A DNA stretch of 64,000 nucleotides from Protula sp. h YS-2021 (lineage: Eukaryota; Annelida; Polychaeta; Sabellida; Serpulidae). The position numbers were made by a program, and so were the translations under genes. The stretch is taken from assembly GCA_949752745.1 (NCBI GenBank), contig OX457026.1:47253256-47317255 (forward strand), written 5' to 3'. Below the pieces are notes generated by a model that was given only the letters and a program-made list of their open reading frames with translations, was not told where the DNA came from and made no database searches. Shown piece after piece: positions 32,443 through 41,840 of the stretch. How positions within the stretch are numbered: position 1 is the stretch's first letter; every line of letters starts with the position of its first letter.

Positions 32443-32796
32443 TCACCAACAGGTAGGGTTTCCGCAACTACACTGGTATCTGTAAAACTGCTCCATCGTG
32501 AAAGGTCTTCTTGAGCACTTGAAAGGATGAAAATTATAATTCCCGAAGTTTTTCAGCGTCGCACCGCACCACCAGCAGTCTGTGCATGGCTCTGGTCCAG
32601 GTAATCTTGCAGTAAACTTGCACCATAGCAAACCACCACAGGTTTTGCAACAGTAATGACGTGGTGCGTTGTGGTGTACCGGGCAGTTGTGTGGTTGCCC
32701 TGGATATTCTAGCCACACCCAACACTTATAACATTCTGTTGTCAGCGTCACTACCCTTCCGTTCCGCATCACTGTAACTGTTCGACTTGTAGACAT
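32443..32796 (-). CDS. Cys-rich putative zinc-binding protein
   Basis: 117 residues from the ATG at 32796. A longer reading from 32856 would include the TATA-like 'TATATAAATGG' at 32834-32844, so I chose the inner start. Fifteen cysteines and several His occur, in 'ECYKCW', 'HNCPVHH', 'YCCKTCGGLLWC', 'CTDCWWCG' and 'YQCSCGNPTCW', indicating several zinc sites. Family unknown. It is intact, reads toward the polymerase gene and diverges from the RING gene across a G-rich spacer. Confidence 0.6.
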   Translation of the reverse strand: MSTSRTVTVMRNGRVVTLTTECYKCWVWLEYPGQPHNCPVHHNAPRHYCCKTCGGLLWCKFTARLPGPEPCTDCWWCGATLKNFGNYNFHPFKCSRRPFTMEQFYRYQCSCGNPTCW

Positions 32797-32828
32797 CTTG
32801 CTGCTTGTTTTGGCAAATGTAGTCTTTA

Positions 32829-33055
32829 ACCCCCATTTATATACTACTACATACAAGCAGGTGTCCTCACAGTATATGCAGGCTACCGGGGGGGGGTGTC
32901 CTTTCTTGTGGCTCAGTGGGAGGGAGGGGGGTCCTTGCTTGTGGCTTGGGGGGTCATTGCTTGTAGCTTGTGGCTTGGGGGGGGTCTTTGCTTGTGGCTC
33001 AGTGGGGGGGGGGGGGTCCTTGCTTGTGGCTTGGTGGGAGGTGCTATATAACTGC
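32829..33055. promoter_or_regulatory. Bidirectional promoter region with G-rich repeats
   Basis: TATA-like boxes face outward: TATATAAATGG on the minus strand at 32834-32844 and CTATATAACTG on the plus strand near 33043-33053. Each is about 40-50 bp from an ATG. Between them, about four units of 'gggggtccttgcttgtggctt' (35-50 bp, poly-G) repeat at 32885-33035. Confidence 0.6.
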
Positions 33056-33099
33056 TTGTCATTTCAGTTTGGGTTCACAATCGCTTCTGACTGTTCAAC

Positions 33100-33735
33100 A
33101 TGGAGTACTACGCATCCATCATCTACGCGCTCACCCTTTCCGATATAATGGAGGTGCATTTGCCGGTCACACCGCCTGTTACTGAGCCAGAAAGAACTTT
33201 TGTTTTCCACCTGCTGCCGGTTCCAGCTCACGCTACGGTGCTATGCATACCGGTCTTCCTGAACAGAACGTTGCTCATCGGCGAGCGTCTGAGAGACATT
33301 GAGGAGGGGCGCTACAACCACGCATATTTTAAAATGCAAAAGTCAATCCCCTCACGACTTGAGGAAGAAGAATATCCGGCTTGGAGCCGATATTTCTTGC
33401 AGCAGGATGTAGATATTTGCATTGGATGTGGTGTCATGCTAAGCCCAGACCGTGTGATTGCTGCAGACTGTGGGCACCAGACATGTATCTACTGTGCGAC
33501 TACTTGGGTATATCACACTGCTCTGGCCCACAGATACACCATGAGATGCTTCAGCTGCAATAGGAGAACGAAGCTCTACCTGACGAACGGGCAGCAAATG
33601 AGCCACTGCGCGCGACCAGTGCAAGACATCATAGCATTTTTTTTAATCTGGCAGCAGGAAAAACTAACACTTCTCGGCCCTTCTAAGGGCCCTCCACTAT
33701 TACGAAATGAAACGCTAATCGTGTTATGGTGTTAG
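33100..33735 (+). CDS. RING-finger protein (putative E3 ubiquitin ligase) at the right end of Polinton C
   Basis: 211 residues, intact, ATG at 33100 about 55 bp after a TATA box. A RING motif occupies roughly residues 106-160. It starts with 'ICIGCGVML' (C-x2-C), continues with 'CGHQTCIYCA' (C-x-H-x2-C-x2-C) and ends 'RCFSCNRR' (C-x2-C). RING proteins transfer ubiquitin from E2 enzymes. In DNA viruses such proteins often disable host restriction factors, so a host-modulating role is a reasonable inference. No match in D is visible because its corresponding end lies outside the window. Confidence 0.78.
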   Translation: MEYYASIIYALTLSDIMEVHLPVTPPVTEPERTFVFHLLPVPAHATVLCIPVFLNRTLLIGERLRDIEEGRYNHAYFKMQKSIPSRLEEEEYPAWSRYFLQQDVDICIGCGVMLSPDRVIAADCGHQTCIYCATTWVYHTALAHRYTMRCFSCNRRTKLYLTNGQQMSHCARPVQDIIAFFLIWQQEKLTLLGPSKGPPLLRNETLIVLWC

Positions 33736-34096
33736 TATGTCTGTGTATGCATGAGAGTGTGAGAAATGCTTAAAAAATGTCGTCTGCCCGGCTGTCCGGC
33801 TGTCCGTCTGCCCGCGTCTGACGTCTGTCTGCCATCCATGTGACGTCATTATAACGTCGCTGTTTTAATATGCCCATGGGCGTTCTAAAACAGTCGTGAC
33901 GTCATTTTAACACCATTGTTTTAATACGCCCATTATATATTGATATGAGGCGCTCATTATATAGTGATATGGGGCGCCCCTCCCCCATTTTGCATGTGAT
34001 CAAATTGTGGTGTGTAACTTATGCTGACTTGGCATGCTGACTTAACAGAATGTTGCTCACCTGGGGGGGGGGAGGTCTGTCCCGACTGCCGCTTGG
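33736..34096. other. Right subterminal non-coding region of Polinton C
   Basis: It contains Cys/Gly-like 'gtctgcccggctgtccg' repeats and a palindrome 'ctgttttaatatgcccatgg' with its inverted arm, centred near 33878. Copies of 'gtgacgtca' flank the palindrome, and poly-G tracts follow. No gene. Confidence 0.7.
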
Positions 34097-34287
34097 GGGG
34101 GGGAGGTCCTCACTAGGGTTACGATGACTATCATGGCTACTTTACCATGACTACGACACATTACCATGGCTACGCTTCGTTACCATGCCTATGTTACTTC
34201 GTTACCATGACTACACCTATGACGTCACTTCCGGTCCACACAGAATGACGTCATTTCCTGTGATAGAACTCTTACTTTCCTACTACT
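34097..34287. repeat. Right terminal inverted repeat of Polinton C
   Basis: Reverse complement of 23498-23690. TGACGTCACTTCCGG at 34220-34234 and TGACGTCATTTCCTG at 34246-34260 mirror the left-end ETS-CRE sites. X-box-like 'gttaccatgactac' units are also mirrored. Ends CCTACTACT. Confidence 0.93.
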
Positions 34288-34293
34288 TGCCGC
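34288..34293. repeat. Target-site duplication of Polinton C, right copy (TGCCGC)
   Basis: Identical to 23492-23497 on the other side of the element. Confidence 0.92.
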
Positions 34294-34419
34294 CACGTTG
34301 GCTGCGGCGTCTATCCAGGATTGATGCAATGTCCCAGTGTTTAGTGCAGAGTCAAATACCATTTTCGATTTCGAATACGAAAATTACACTTGGGGGCTAC
34401 AAAACCATTTAAACTTGAA

Positions 34420-35080
34420 CTTAAAAATTTAGAACTGACCATGAATGAGGCGGTCAAGGTCAACTCTTATATATCGTATCGAGGGACCTCTTACGTGTCG
34501 CCTTTTAGGCCCAGAAGGTCGAAAATGAGCTATCTATTTTCGAGATAATGGTCAACTTCCAGTTTTACGATGACCATGCCCTAAGAGGTCAAGATCACGA
34601 GGTTCCTCTTACATATGGTCTTTTAGATCCGAAGGGTGGAAATAAGCTTAAAATCGCTCCATCTCTAACCGTTTTCGAGATAGTGGTGAACGTCCTGTTT
34701 TTGACCTTATCTATGACCGTCTATAAGGCCCAGAGGGTCAAGAATAATCTCATTATCGCTCCATCTATAACCGTTCACGCGACAATGGTCAACTTCCGAT
34801 TTTTGACATGGACTATGACGGAGAGGTCAAGTTCACTGAAGTACCTCCTACATAACATCTTTTAGGCCCAAAAGATCGAACATAAACTCAAAATTTCTAA
34901 CCGTTTTCGAGATAGTGGTCAACTTCCGGTTTTTGACCTTGATTATGATTCAGGAGGTCAAGATACCGAGGAACTTCTTACATAAATTCTTTTAAGCCCA
35001 ATGTATCGGAAAAAAGCTTTTGGAGATAATGGCCAACTTCCGGTTGTTTACTTTGACCATTTATCAGGGCATACTGCGGC
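34420..35080. repeat. Degenerate ~110-130 bp tandem repeats
   Basis: 'cgttttcgagatagtggtcaacttccg', 'gaggtcaagatcacgaggttcctcttac' and 'cttttaggcccagaaggtcgaaaat' recur about five times. Non-coding. Confidence 0.75.
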
Positions 35081-35416
35081 CTATCCCCTGATTTCACAGA
35101 ACTGAAAAATGGCAGTAATAATTCAATTGAAAACGGGCATTTTGTAAACTTGTGCGCGCAGTCTATGCTCTTTCCTTTTTATGCGTGCTTCGGTGATCAA
35201 TGTTTTTGTAACTACGTGCAAAAATACCTTTCAGAAATATTTTAATAAATAACCATATCAAAATAAAATAAAAAGTAAAATGCAGGTCACTCTCAAGCAG
35301 GCATTGTTGTCTTGACAGCACTTTTTATCTGGATAAGCTATATTTGCTGATAATTACATCTTTTTGGTTTATGGGCTTTGACACACAGGACATTCAAGCT
35401 TGTCATAAAATCATAC

Positions 35417-35494
35417 CCTTTTAAAGTCCATAAGCAGAGGCTTGGTGAGATTGACTGGATTTTTGTATATCTTCTTTATCGCAACTAAAGTCGA
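35417..35494 (-). CDS. Receptor guanylyl cyclase exon (kinase-homology N-lobe, 26 codons)
   Basis: This is a 78-bp exon with acceptor '..tttcag|TCG' and donor 'AAAAGG|gtatga', phase 0 at the 3' end. It encodes STLVAIKKIYKNPVNLTKPL followed by LMDFKR. 'LVA(I/V)K' holds the Lys of the kinase-like N-lobe, and '..LT..LL.(D/E)(F/L)K.' immediately precedes 'MRDMQNEH' in guanylyl cyclase receptors, which is exactly the next exon (17696-17800). Exons for the transmembrane and ligand-binding parts are not recognised farther upstream in the window. Confidence 0.85.
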
Positions 35495-35570
35495 CTGAAA
35501 ATAGAAACAGATCGCATCAGATGTTAGCTCTTTTGTCACAAGGAATAACAAGACACATAATATATATATA

Positions 35571-36170
35571 TAGTAAAACCTGTATATTAAGGACACCTAA
35601 CTGACTGACCTTTCTGTGCCTAAAAGTGAGGTGTCCCTAATATACAGGTTGGAGTTTGATTGATGATAAAACCAAGAATATGACCACTAACGATAAAGCT
35701 TTTTATTCCTTGTTTTCTTACGCCTAGTCACTGTCACAAGTTCGTCACTTTTCGAACGAATGCAATTTCAAAGATAAAGGGATTTATCTTTTGCTAGGAA
35801 GACTTAACGAAACTGTCATTAATTTGTGCCCCTCATATCAGGCTACACAAAGGGGGTTGTGCACAGGGTATTAGACAAGAGGGATACTCTTGTCTAATAC
35901 CCTGTGCACAACCCCCGTCGTGTAGCCCTGATATGTTGGCAAGCAATGCTCTGAAGCGGCTTACGTAAATTGTTTACTTTGAGAGACACAAAACAGCTGT
36001 CCCTAATATACAGGTTAATTACAGTGTAAAACTCGACTTACGGGAAAAAATTGTCCCTGGTCCTTAATAGCGAGGTGCCCTTATTATACAAGTGTTTTTT
36101 TTTGTACAGAAGTCAATGGGATTTCAAAAGAGACTCAGGTGTCCCTAATAAACAAATATATAATTATGTA
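35571..36170. mobile_element. Pogo/Tigger-like non-autonomous element(s) with internal hairpin
   Basis: 'agtaaaacctgtatattaaggacacc' at 35572-35597 is inverted at 35631-35650 ('aggtgtccctaatatacagg') and repeated near 35998-36016 and 36130-36150. 'Cagtaaaacctgtatattaa..' resembles termini of pogo/Tigger elements. 35834-35935 is a near-perfect hairpin (49-bp arms, 4-5 nt loop). No transposase. Confidence 0.5.
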
Positions 36171-36179
36171 TCTAAAAAC

Positions 36180-37119
36180 TGAATATTATTTGAGAACATG
36201 ACCCACTAAGGCACAGGCTTACATCTCAGTTTCAAGAGATTCATGAACGGTTTTGATATTGTGGCACATTAATCGATGTCTGTGCGTGTTTTAATTTTGC
36301 TTTCTTTTGAGCTTTTTTATTCATCGCCAGCTTTTACTGACACTTGTGGACGCAGCGAGTGAATCAGAAACAAGGTACGTTGAGATACCACGACATCCAC
36401 ACAACCAAGCCATAGACACATTTGCAAGCTGGCACGTCAATACGAGTGATGGTTTAATACTTCAAATACTTCAGATGCAATAACACTACTGTTTACAATC
36501 TGCAGTGGCGTTACTATGCCCCAGGATACATCCAGGATAGTCATCGTAGTGGCCGTTCTCGCATTAACACACCTTCATGATCGCTTTCGCAGTGCAACAA
36601 TGACCGCAGTGGAGAAACACGGAAAAAAAATGGCCGAATAAGTGGAAAATGGCCATTACACACCTCAGTGAAACCGAAATCTGGGTGCGTTGAAAGCACA
36701 CCGGAAGAGTGTATAATGATCGACATCAAATGCGTCTGGTGAATAATGACAATCAAAGGCGAACTCTGGAAAGCACGTACTTGCAGTCCAGTCATTTTTG
36801 TGTCATTTGTGTGGCAAGTCCAGGTTTTCTATAAAAAATCGTGCTATCCGGCAAGCTAACGCCTCGCACACGGGATACTGACTCAGACTGTATTATACCA
36901 AAATTCGGTGAACTATCAAAATGTGACCACTGTTTTGTTTAAGTTGCATTTTTGTTCAGCTAATACAAGTACTATGAATTTGCTTTAACTGAAAGCAATT
37001 ATACTAACCTTTCTCTGTTGAAATTTTGAGAAGTCTTTATCAATTTTGAGACCAACAAATGAACCTCTCTTTTCATTGTAAACTTTCTTTTGTCCTTCAG
37101 TATATTTTAATATATTTCT

Positions 37120-37154
<35 letters not shown>

Positions 37155-38015
37155 TAATAATAATAATAATAATAATAGTTTAATAATATAAAAGAAATGA
37201 ACTGTGGGGCAAAACTATGATATATACCAAAATGATCACCAACAGAGACAGGTCAGGTTTAGAGGGGAAGCCTAATTGGAACGTCGGCCCGATCAAACTA
37301 AACAAAAACAACATTTATAACGACAAAAATCAGTTTCAATTTGATAAAGACGCGAATTTTGTCCCAACAAAAGACTTACAGCTGCGATTGGATCTCAGCT
37401 AAATTGGTACGAACGACTACGTGGCTCCTGGCTAGAGATTGTTGTACAAGAGAAGTTCGATACTTTATTCGCCATAACAATATCAAAAACCATTACCATA
37501 ACCAGACGTATCTTTGCCGACGCTTTGCAGCGTGGGTGCTGTATGCCCAAGATAACAAAGTCTATCATACTAAAATTCTCAGTTCGTATAAATTATTGAT
37601 TACTTTTGTATTCCGTAAAAGCTAGCGTTCGCTTATCTCCACCTTTATGCGGGATTTCCCTCATTTGCTGTATCGACGTATAAATTGTGAATTGGACTTT
37701 TCGACACGTGGAGGCGAATCATGTCCAAACATTGCCTTACGAGGGCATATCCAGAACATCCGGTTGTGAAAAAGTGGATGACATCCGAGTACCCATCATT
37801 CCCTTTTGTATGCGAGAACAAACAAGACGTTTTTTTTTTTTTTGGAAGAATCCTTTAAGATTTTCTCATCTAAGTTTCCAGGACAGAAGGAGCCTTTTTG
37901 GTTTTTGGATACGTTTTATTTATGTGTAACAGGTTTTTATGTTACGACGGGAGTTTAAAGGCGTTTGGAATGAGTGTGGGAAAGGCAAGGAGACAGGCGG
38001 TGGCGTTGGTAAATT
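36180..38015. other. No gene recognised; contains a trinucleotide microsatellite
   Basis: No convincing exon on either strand. 37117-37179 is an (AAT)n tract. 37620-37650 resembles the short-element motif near 460 and 10740. Confidence 0.5.
37117..37179. repeat. (AAT)n microsatellite
   Basis: About 20 'aat' units with one interruption. Confidence 0.95.
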
Positions 38016-38462
38016 CTCTCGTTGCCTGCCTCCACACCGCTCTATGTAACTCCAGCGCCATTGGCTTGCCTGGGCCGCTGACTTTGAATTTGCCAAGCGT
38101 TGATCGAGTTTATACGTTTCTAGCTAGATTCACGAGATTACAGCCACATCCCCCGCCCTTGTGGGCTTACCGGGGTTTTAAGTGGGAATGCCCTCCTCGG
38201 TAGAGGCATCGATTTTAGAGAATAGAACCAAGTGGCTCTACCAACTTCGGTGACAGGGTTAGCAGGAGTGAGTATTCTCTTGTGGTTCTACATACGTGGA
38301 TCCACAAGTGGCACTACCCACGTGGATTATTCCCTTGTCGATACCTGATCTAAGGTTGTGTCTCCTCCTCCCTATTCGAGTATAGATAGGACAGAGGGTG
38401 GTTAGGGGATAATCGGTCAAGGTTTGTTGCTTGAGTACTCACCACAGATTTCTGTTTCAGGC

Positions 38463-40060
38463 ATGGCACAGACACACCCATCAATGCACCGGTACTCCAC
38501 CACGAGGCGGGGAGGGGGGGAGCAACACTCAATTCGAGAAGGTGTGAAAAGTACCAGTCGCAGTAGCTCCACTGTGGTGATTATGCATGAGGCAGACTTT
38601 GGCATCCCTCTTTCGCAAAACCTGGATCCGCAAAGAGCCATCCCCTAAAACGCCAGTCGGAAATCGAACCAGAAGCTTGCCCCGGAGCCAGAGTAGGCAA
38701 AAGAAACAGCGGCTATGAAAACCCTGCAGGAACAAACGCAAGCTCAGCTAGCCTGCCTGCACGCCCTCATTGCACACACGGTTCCTTCATCCACGCTGAC
38801 ATCCTCGAAACCACGCCCTAGAGAGACGCAAGCCAGTGATGAGTCGACAAGGATTCCTCCATCAGGCCACACGTCAACATTATATCCCACAGATATGGAT
38901 ATACAGTCTAGAGCAACTTTCCCATCCTAATCTTTCCGGGGGACAGAGATATTGACTTCCTGCCAGAAGAAGAGGAGCAGGAATAGGGCGGAGAAATCGA
39001 TCCATCACACCTGGCAGCAGAGGGGAAGATGATGGCTCCGACGACGATGAGTTCTGGGAGGGGGGAAGTAAGGGCATTCGACTCCTGGATGGACTGCGTT
39101 CCCCGAAAAAAGGGCAACAACACTGGCGAGATCCGGCAGCGACAGGCAGACGCTCTATCCGCACCTTATCTCCCCCTAGCTTGCCGTTACAGGAGGTTCC
39201 AAGACCCCTAACATCGACAACATGATCGCGAATTCTGCCCGAAGATATTCCATTCAAAGATGCGATAAAAGAAATCACGCGTCCAGCAGAGGTAGAGGCA
39301 GGCAACCCTTATGCTGACAAAGAGGAGCCTCCCATCCGTGTGACCTCCCAGAGCCAGGAACCAAAACAGGAGGCATTTGTGGCGCTAACTACTAGTGCCA
39401 CAGTTGCCAACGCAGTAGCGGCCAGACAAAGGGAGTTTCAGCGGATGAATCTTGGATAAGGCAAGCTCATGTCACGCCTTCATCCCTCTAAACAACTAGG
39501 GACCAGAGCAGCCACTTACAGATCGGCGGATAACATCATCCCTATTGAGCCACTCGAGCAACCCACAAAAGAGAACTGTGTAGATGCCTAAAGTAAAATC
39601 GGACTCGAATATCCCCCACAAGAGAAAGACGCCAAAACTCTAGAAGGACTAGCCTGTCAGGCATTGAATATGACCTCTGTGCAGGACCACACACTGAAAG
39701 CACTGAAAGAGGCACTGGCCCAAAGGGGAGGGCATCTGACCCGGTATGTTAAAACTACTGGAATTTGTCTCCAAAGCCACCCGAGACACGGCCAAAATAG
39801 TAGTCAACCAGCTAACTTCGATGGTACAGGGACGCCTTTCTACTATACTGCTATGGTCGTCATTGAAAGGGGCTCTATTTCTCCCACAATAAATCGAAAA
39901 CGTGCATTAGGAAAACAGGGCCTTGTGCCAGGATTTGGCGTTGATGTCAGGCCCAAAAAAGCCCCCTGCGAAAGAGCTTCTGCCACCAGGGGCCGTTCCA
40001 AGAGACAATGGAGAGGGGACGTCACAAAGCAATGCTCTTTCCCATAAAAGCTCTGGACAA
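38463..40060 (+). pseudogene. DIRS-like Gag
   Basis: From ATGGCACAGACACACCC, broken frames include 'DIPFKDAIKEITRPAE', 'AARQREFQRMNLG', 'LMSRLHPSKQLGTRAA' and 'TLKALKEALAQRGGHLTRY', ending in a basic tail 'RGRSKRQWRGD'. Parts align with 8600-9050. Gag packages the element RNA. Confidence 0.55.
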
Positions 40061-40082
40061 CTCATTCACGCACGCTCCCCCC

Positions 40083-40860
40083 TCGACTCCCGTGCTGTCG
40101 ATCCAAACAGACGCGTCATCCAAAGGGTGGTGTTCTACTTCAAAAAAGATATGGAAAGACACCTGCAACCCAATTTATAAACAAAACACACAAATTGACT
40201 AGAACTAAAAGTAGTATGGCTAGCAATCACACAACGTCTCCTCACTTTGAAGAACATTGCAGTGAACATCCTAATGGACAACTCAACAGTAGTGGCTTAC
40301 CTCCGCAAGCAAGGGGGCACTCAGTCGGCAGAGTTAACAGAACTGAGAAAAGAAATTCTTAGCTTAGCAAAAACTCACGGGATTTGGCTCTCTGCTAACC
40401 ACGCAGCCGGCAAACTAAATGTGACGGTCGACATGGCCTACAGAGTAGGCAAAGTAGTTCAAATAGAGTGGTATTTAAACCGAAACTCTTTTCAGTGGAT
40501 AGTGACTCGATCTCCGTGGGGTCCCCCATTCCTGGATCTATTTGCCAATTAACTAACCCACCGTCTACCCAGATATGTCTCCCCATGCCCAGACCTAAAA
40601 GCCTGGGGGTAAGAGTCTTCAAATATCAATGGCACAAGCAAATGCTATATGAGTTCCCGCTACAGAGCACTATTAAACAGGCACCCCCTCAGAGCCCAAA
40701 TGTTCCCAGGCAGCAAATCATTCTAACAGCCCCATGGCAACCAGAGGCTACATGGTTCACCTTACTGTCGCGTTTCCAATTTGAGAAATACCTTCAGATC
40801 CCTTGCCTCCCGAGGCTCTTACATCTACATTGGGACCATAGTCCCCCACTCCTCAACCCC
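40083..40860 (+). pseudogene. DIRS-like RNase H and following domain
   Basis: RNase H catalytic positions are visible: Asp in 'LSIQTDASSKGW', Glu in 'ELKVVWLAI', Asp in 'ILMDNSTVVAYLRKQGGTQS'. 'LSANHAAGKLNVTVD' and 'EWYLN' are also typical of DIRS. 40468-40860 continues with 'FKYQWHKQMLYEFPL' and 'ILTAPWQPEATWFTLL', a conserved post-RNase H region of DIRS elements. Frames change near 40190 and 40550. Confidence 0.8.
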
Positions 40861-41299
40861 TAATCCTGAGAATATGAAACTTATCCCTACCGTTCTAAAA
40901 ACAAAGGGTGCAGATAAGGGGATAAATGAAAATGACCCAAACACACAAACCATCCAGAGCTAAAATTTATAGATCTGAGTGGAACAGGTTCTCGAACTGG
41001 TGTGACAAATAAAAACTGGACCCCTTCAAATCTCCCCGGGGTTTGTAGCAGAATTTCTGAATTCCCTCACCGAAGAGGCAAAACTAAGATCATCTTCCAT
41101 AGAGGGTTACAGGGCAGCAATTGCAGCGACACTTAAACCAGTATCGAGTTACGATCCAGGGGAGGACTCATCTATCTCAAAATGATTAACCACTTCAAGC
41201 TAGTGTCCAGGTCAAATATAACATAATGAGATCTAGAACTAGTCGTCAGGTTCCCAACTGACAAAGAAACATTTGATGGAACGTCTATTTCTTCCAGAT

Positions 41300-41835
41300 T
41301 CCCTCTAATTCACCTTCCTTCTGGCTCTAGCATCAGGCAAAAGAAGTGCTGGGGGGTGGCGAGGGGACTCCATGCGCTCGAACATGAGGTCTTTAAAGTA
41401 AATGACTCCTGGGATACAGTGGTTCTAAAACCAAGCCTGTGTTTTGTGGGTAAGACACACATATCCACAAAAAGAGTATGGTCATGTGAAGAAATCAAAC
41501 TCATATCCCTTCCCACTCCCACATCACAAGAACAGCCAACACTCACACTTTGTCCCGTGCGGGCCCTTAGGAAATACATGGAGTTATCAGAAGATTACAG
41601 GGGCCGAAGCAGAAAGCTCTAAGCATATCATTTAGAACCAGTGTAAACAAAGACGTTTCCAAACAAACTGTCTCTAACTACAGCGGGTAATTTTACTCCA
41701 AAGCCCACTCAGACCACACAACGTTTCGTTAGACGATATTCTACGCACAGGATGCTGGTCAACCCCGAACACCTTTATAAAATTCTATCTAAAAGAATTC
41801 ATTCAAAATGAACTAACGGGGATTATTCGATAGGC
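41300..41835 (+). pseudogene. DIRS-like tyrosine recombinase
   Basis: 'LALASGK' ... 'LHALEHEVFKVND', 'VVLKPSLCFVGKTH', 'LTLCPVRALRKYMEL' and, after a frameshift, 'DDILRTGCWSTPNTFIKFYL' follow the DIRS recombinase pattern. DIRS elements integrate circular cDNA with this enzyme instead of an integrase. Insertions and stops show it is dead. Confidence 0.8.
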
Positions 41836-41840
41836 CCTTC

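Larger units (their letters stand above)
23498..34287. mobile_element. Polinton C: end-to-end element, 10,790 bp, internally deleted
   Basis: It is bounded by AGTAGTAGGAAAG...CTTTCCTACTACT with ~190-bp inverted terminal repeats and the duplication TGCCGC on both sides. Plus-strand genes: acidic unknown, PC4-like/Cys-rich unknown, major capsid (5' part missing), protease. Minus-strand genes: three PC4-like proteins, DNA polymerase, Cys-rich protein; finally a plus-strand RING protein. Missing compared with D: integrase, ATPase, GGF, coiled-coil hypothetical, penton, basic protein and capsid N-terminus. These were lost in one deletion with its junction near 25775. Ordinary Polintons are 15-20 kb. 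Confidence 0.95.
38016..41840 (+). mobile_element. Degraded DIRS-like retrotransposon (gag, RNase H, tyrosine recombinase)
   Basis: The 5' region (38016-38460) is shared with 7760-8190. Gag-like sequence, RNase H, the post-RNase H segment and a tyrosine recombinase follow in the DIRS order. No reverse transcriptase palm motif is recognisable between gag and RNase H, so an internal deletion is likely near 40050. Stops and frameshifts occur throughout. Exact ends were not found. Confidence 0.8.

Noticed and set aside
32797..32856. Longer start for the Cys-rich protein
   Set aside because: The extension covers a TATA-like box and would leave the promoter inside the coding region; the ATG at 32796 is preferred.
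32885..33035. Possible CRISPR-like array of G-rich repeats
   Set aside because: Units are imperfect, spacers are not unique, and the context is a eukaryotic mobile element promoter.
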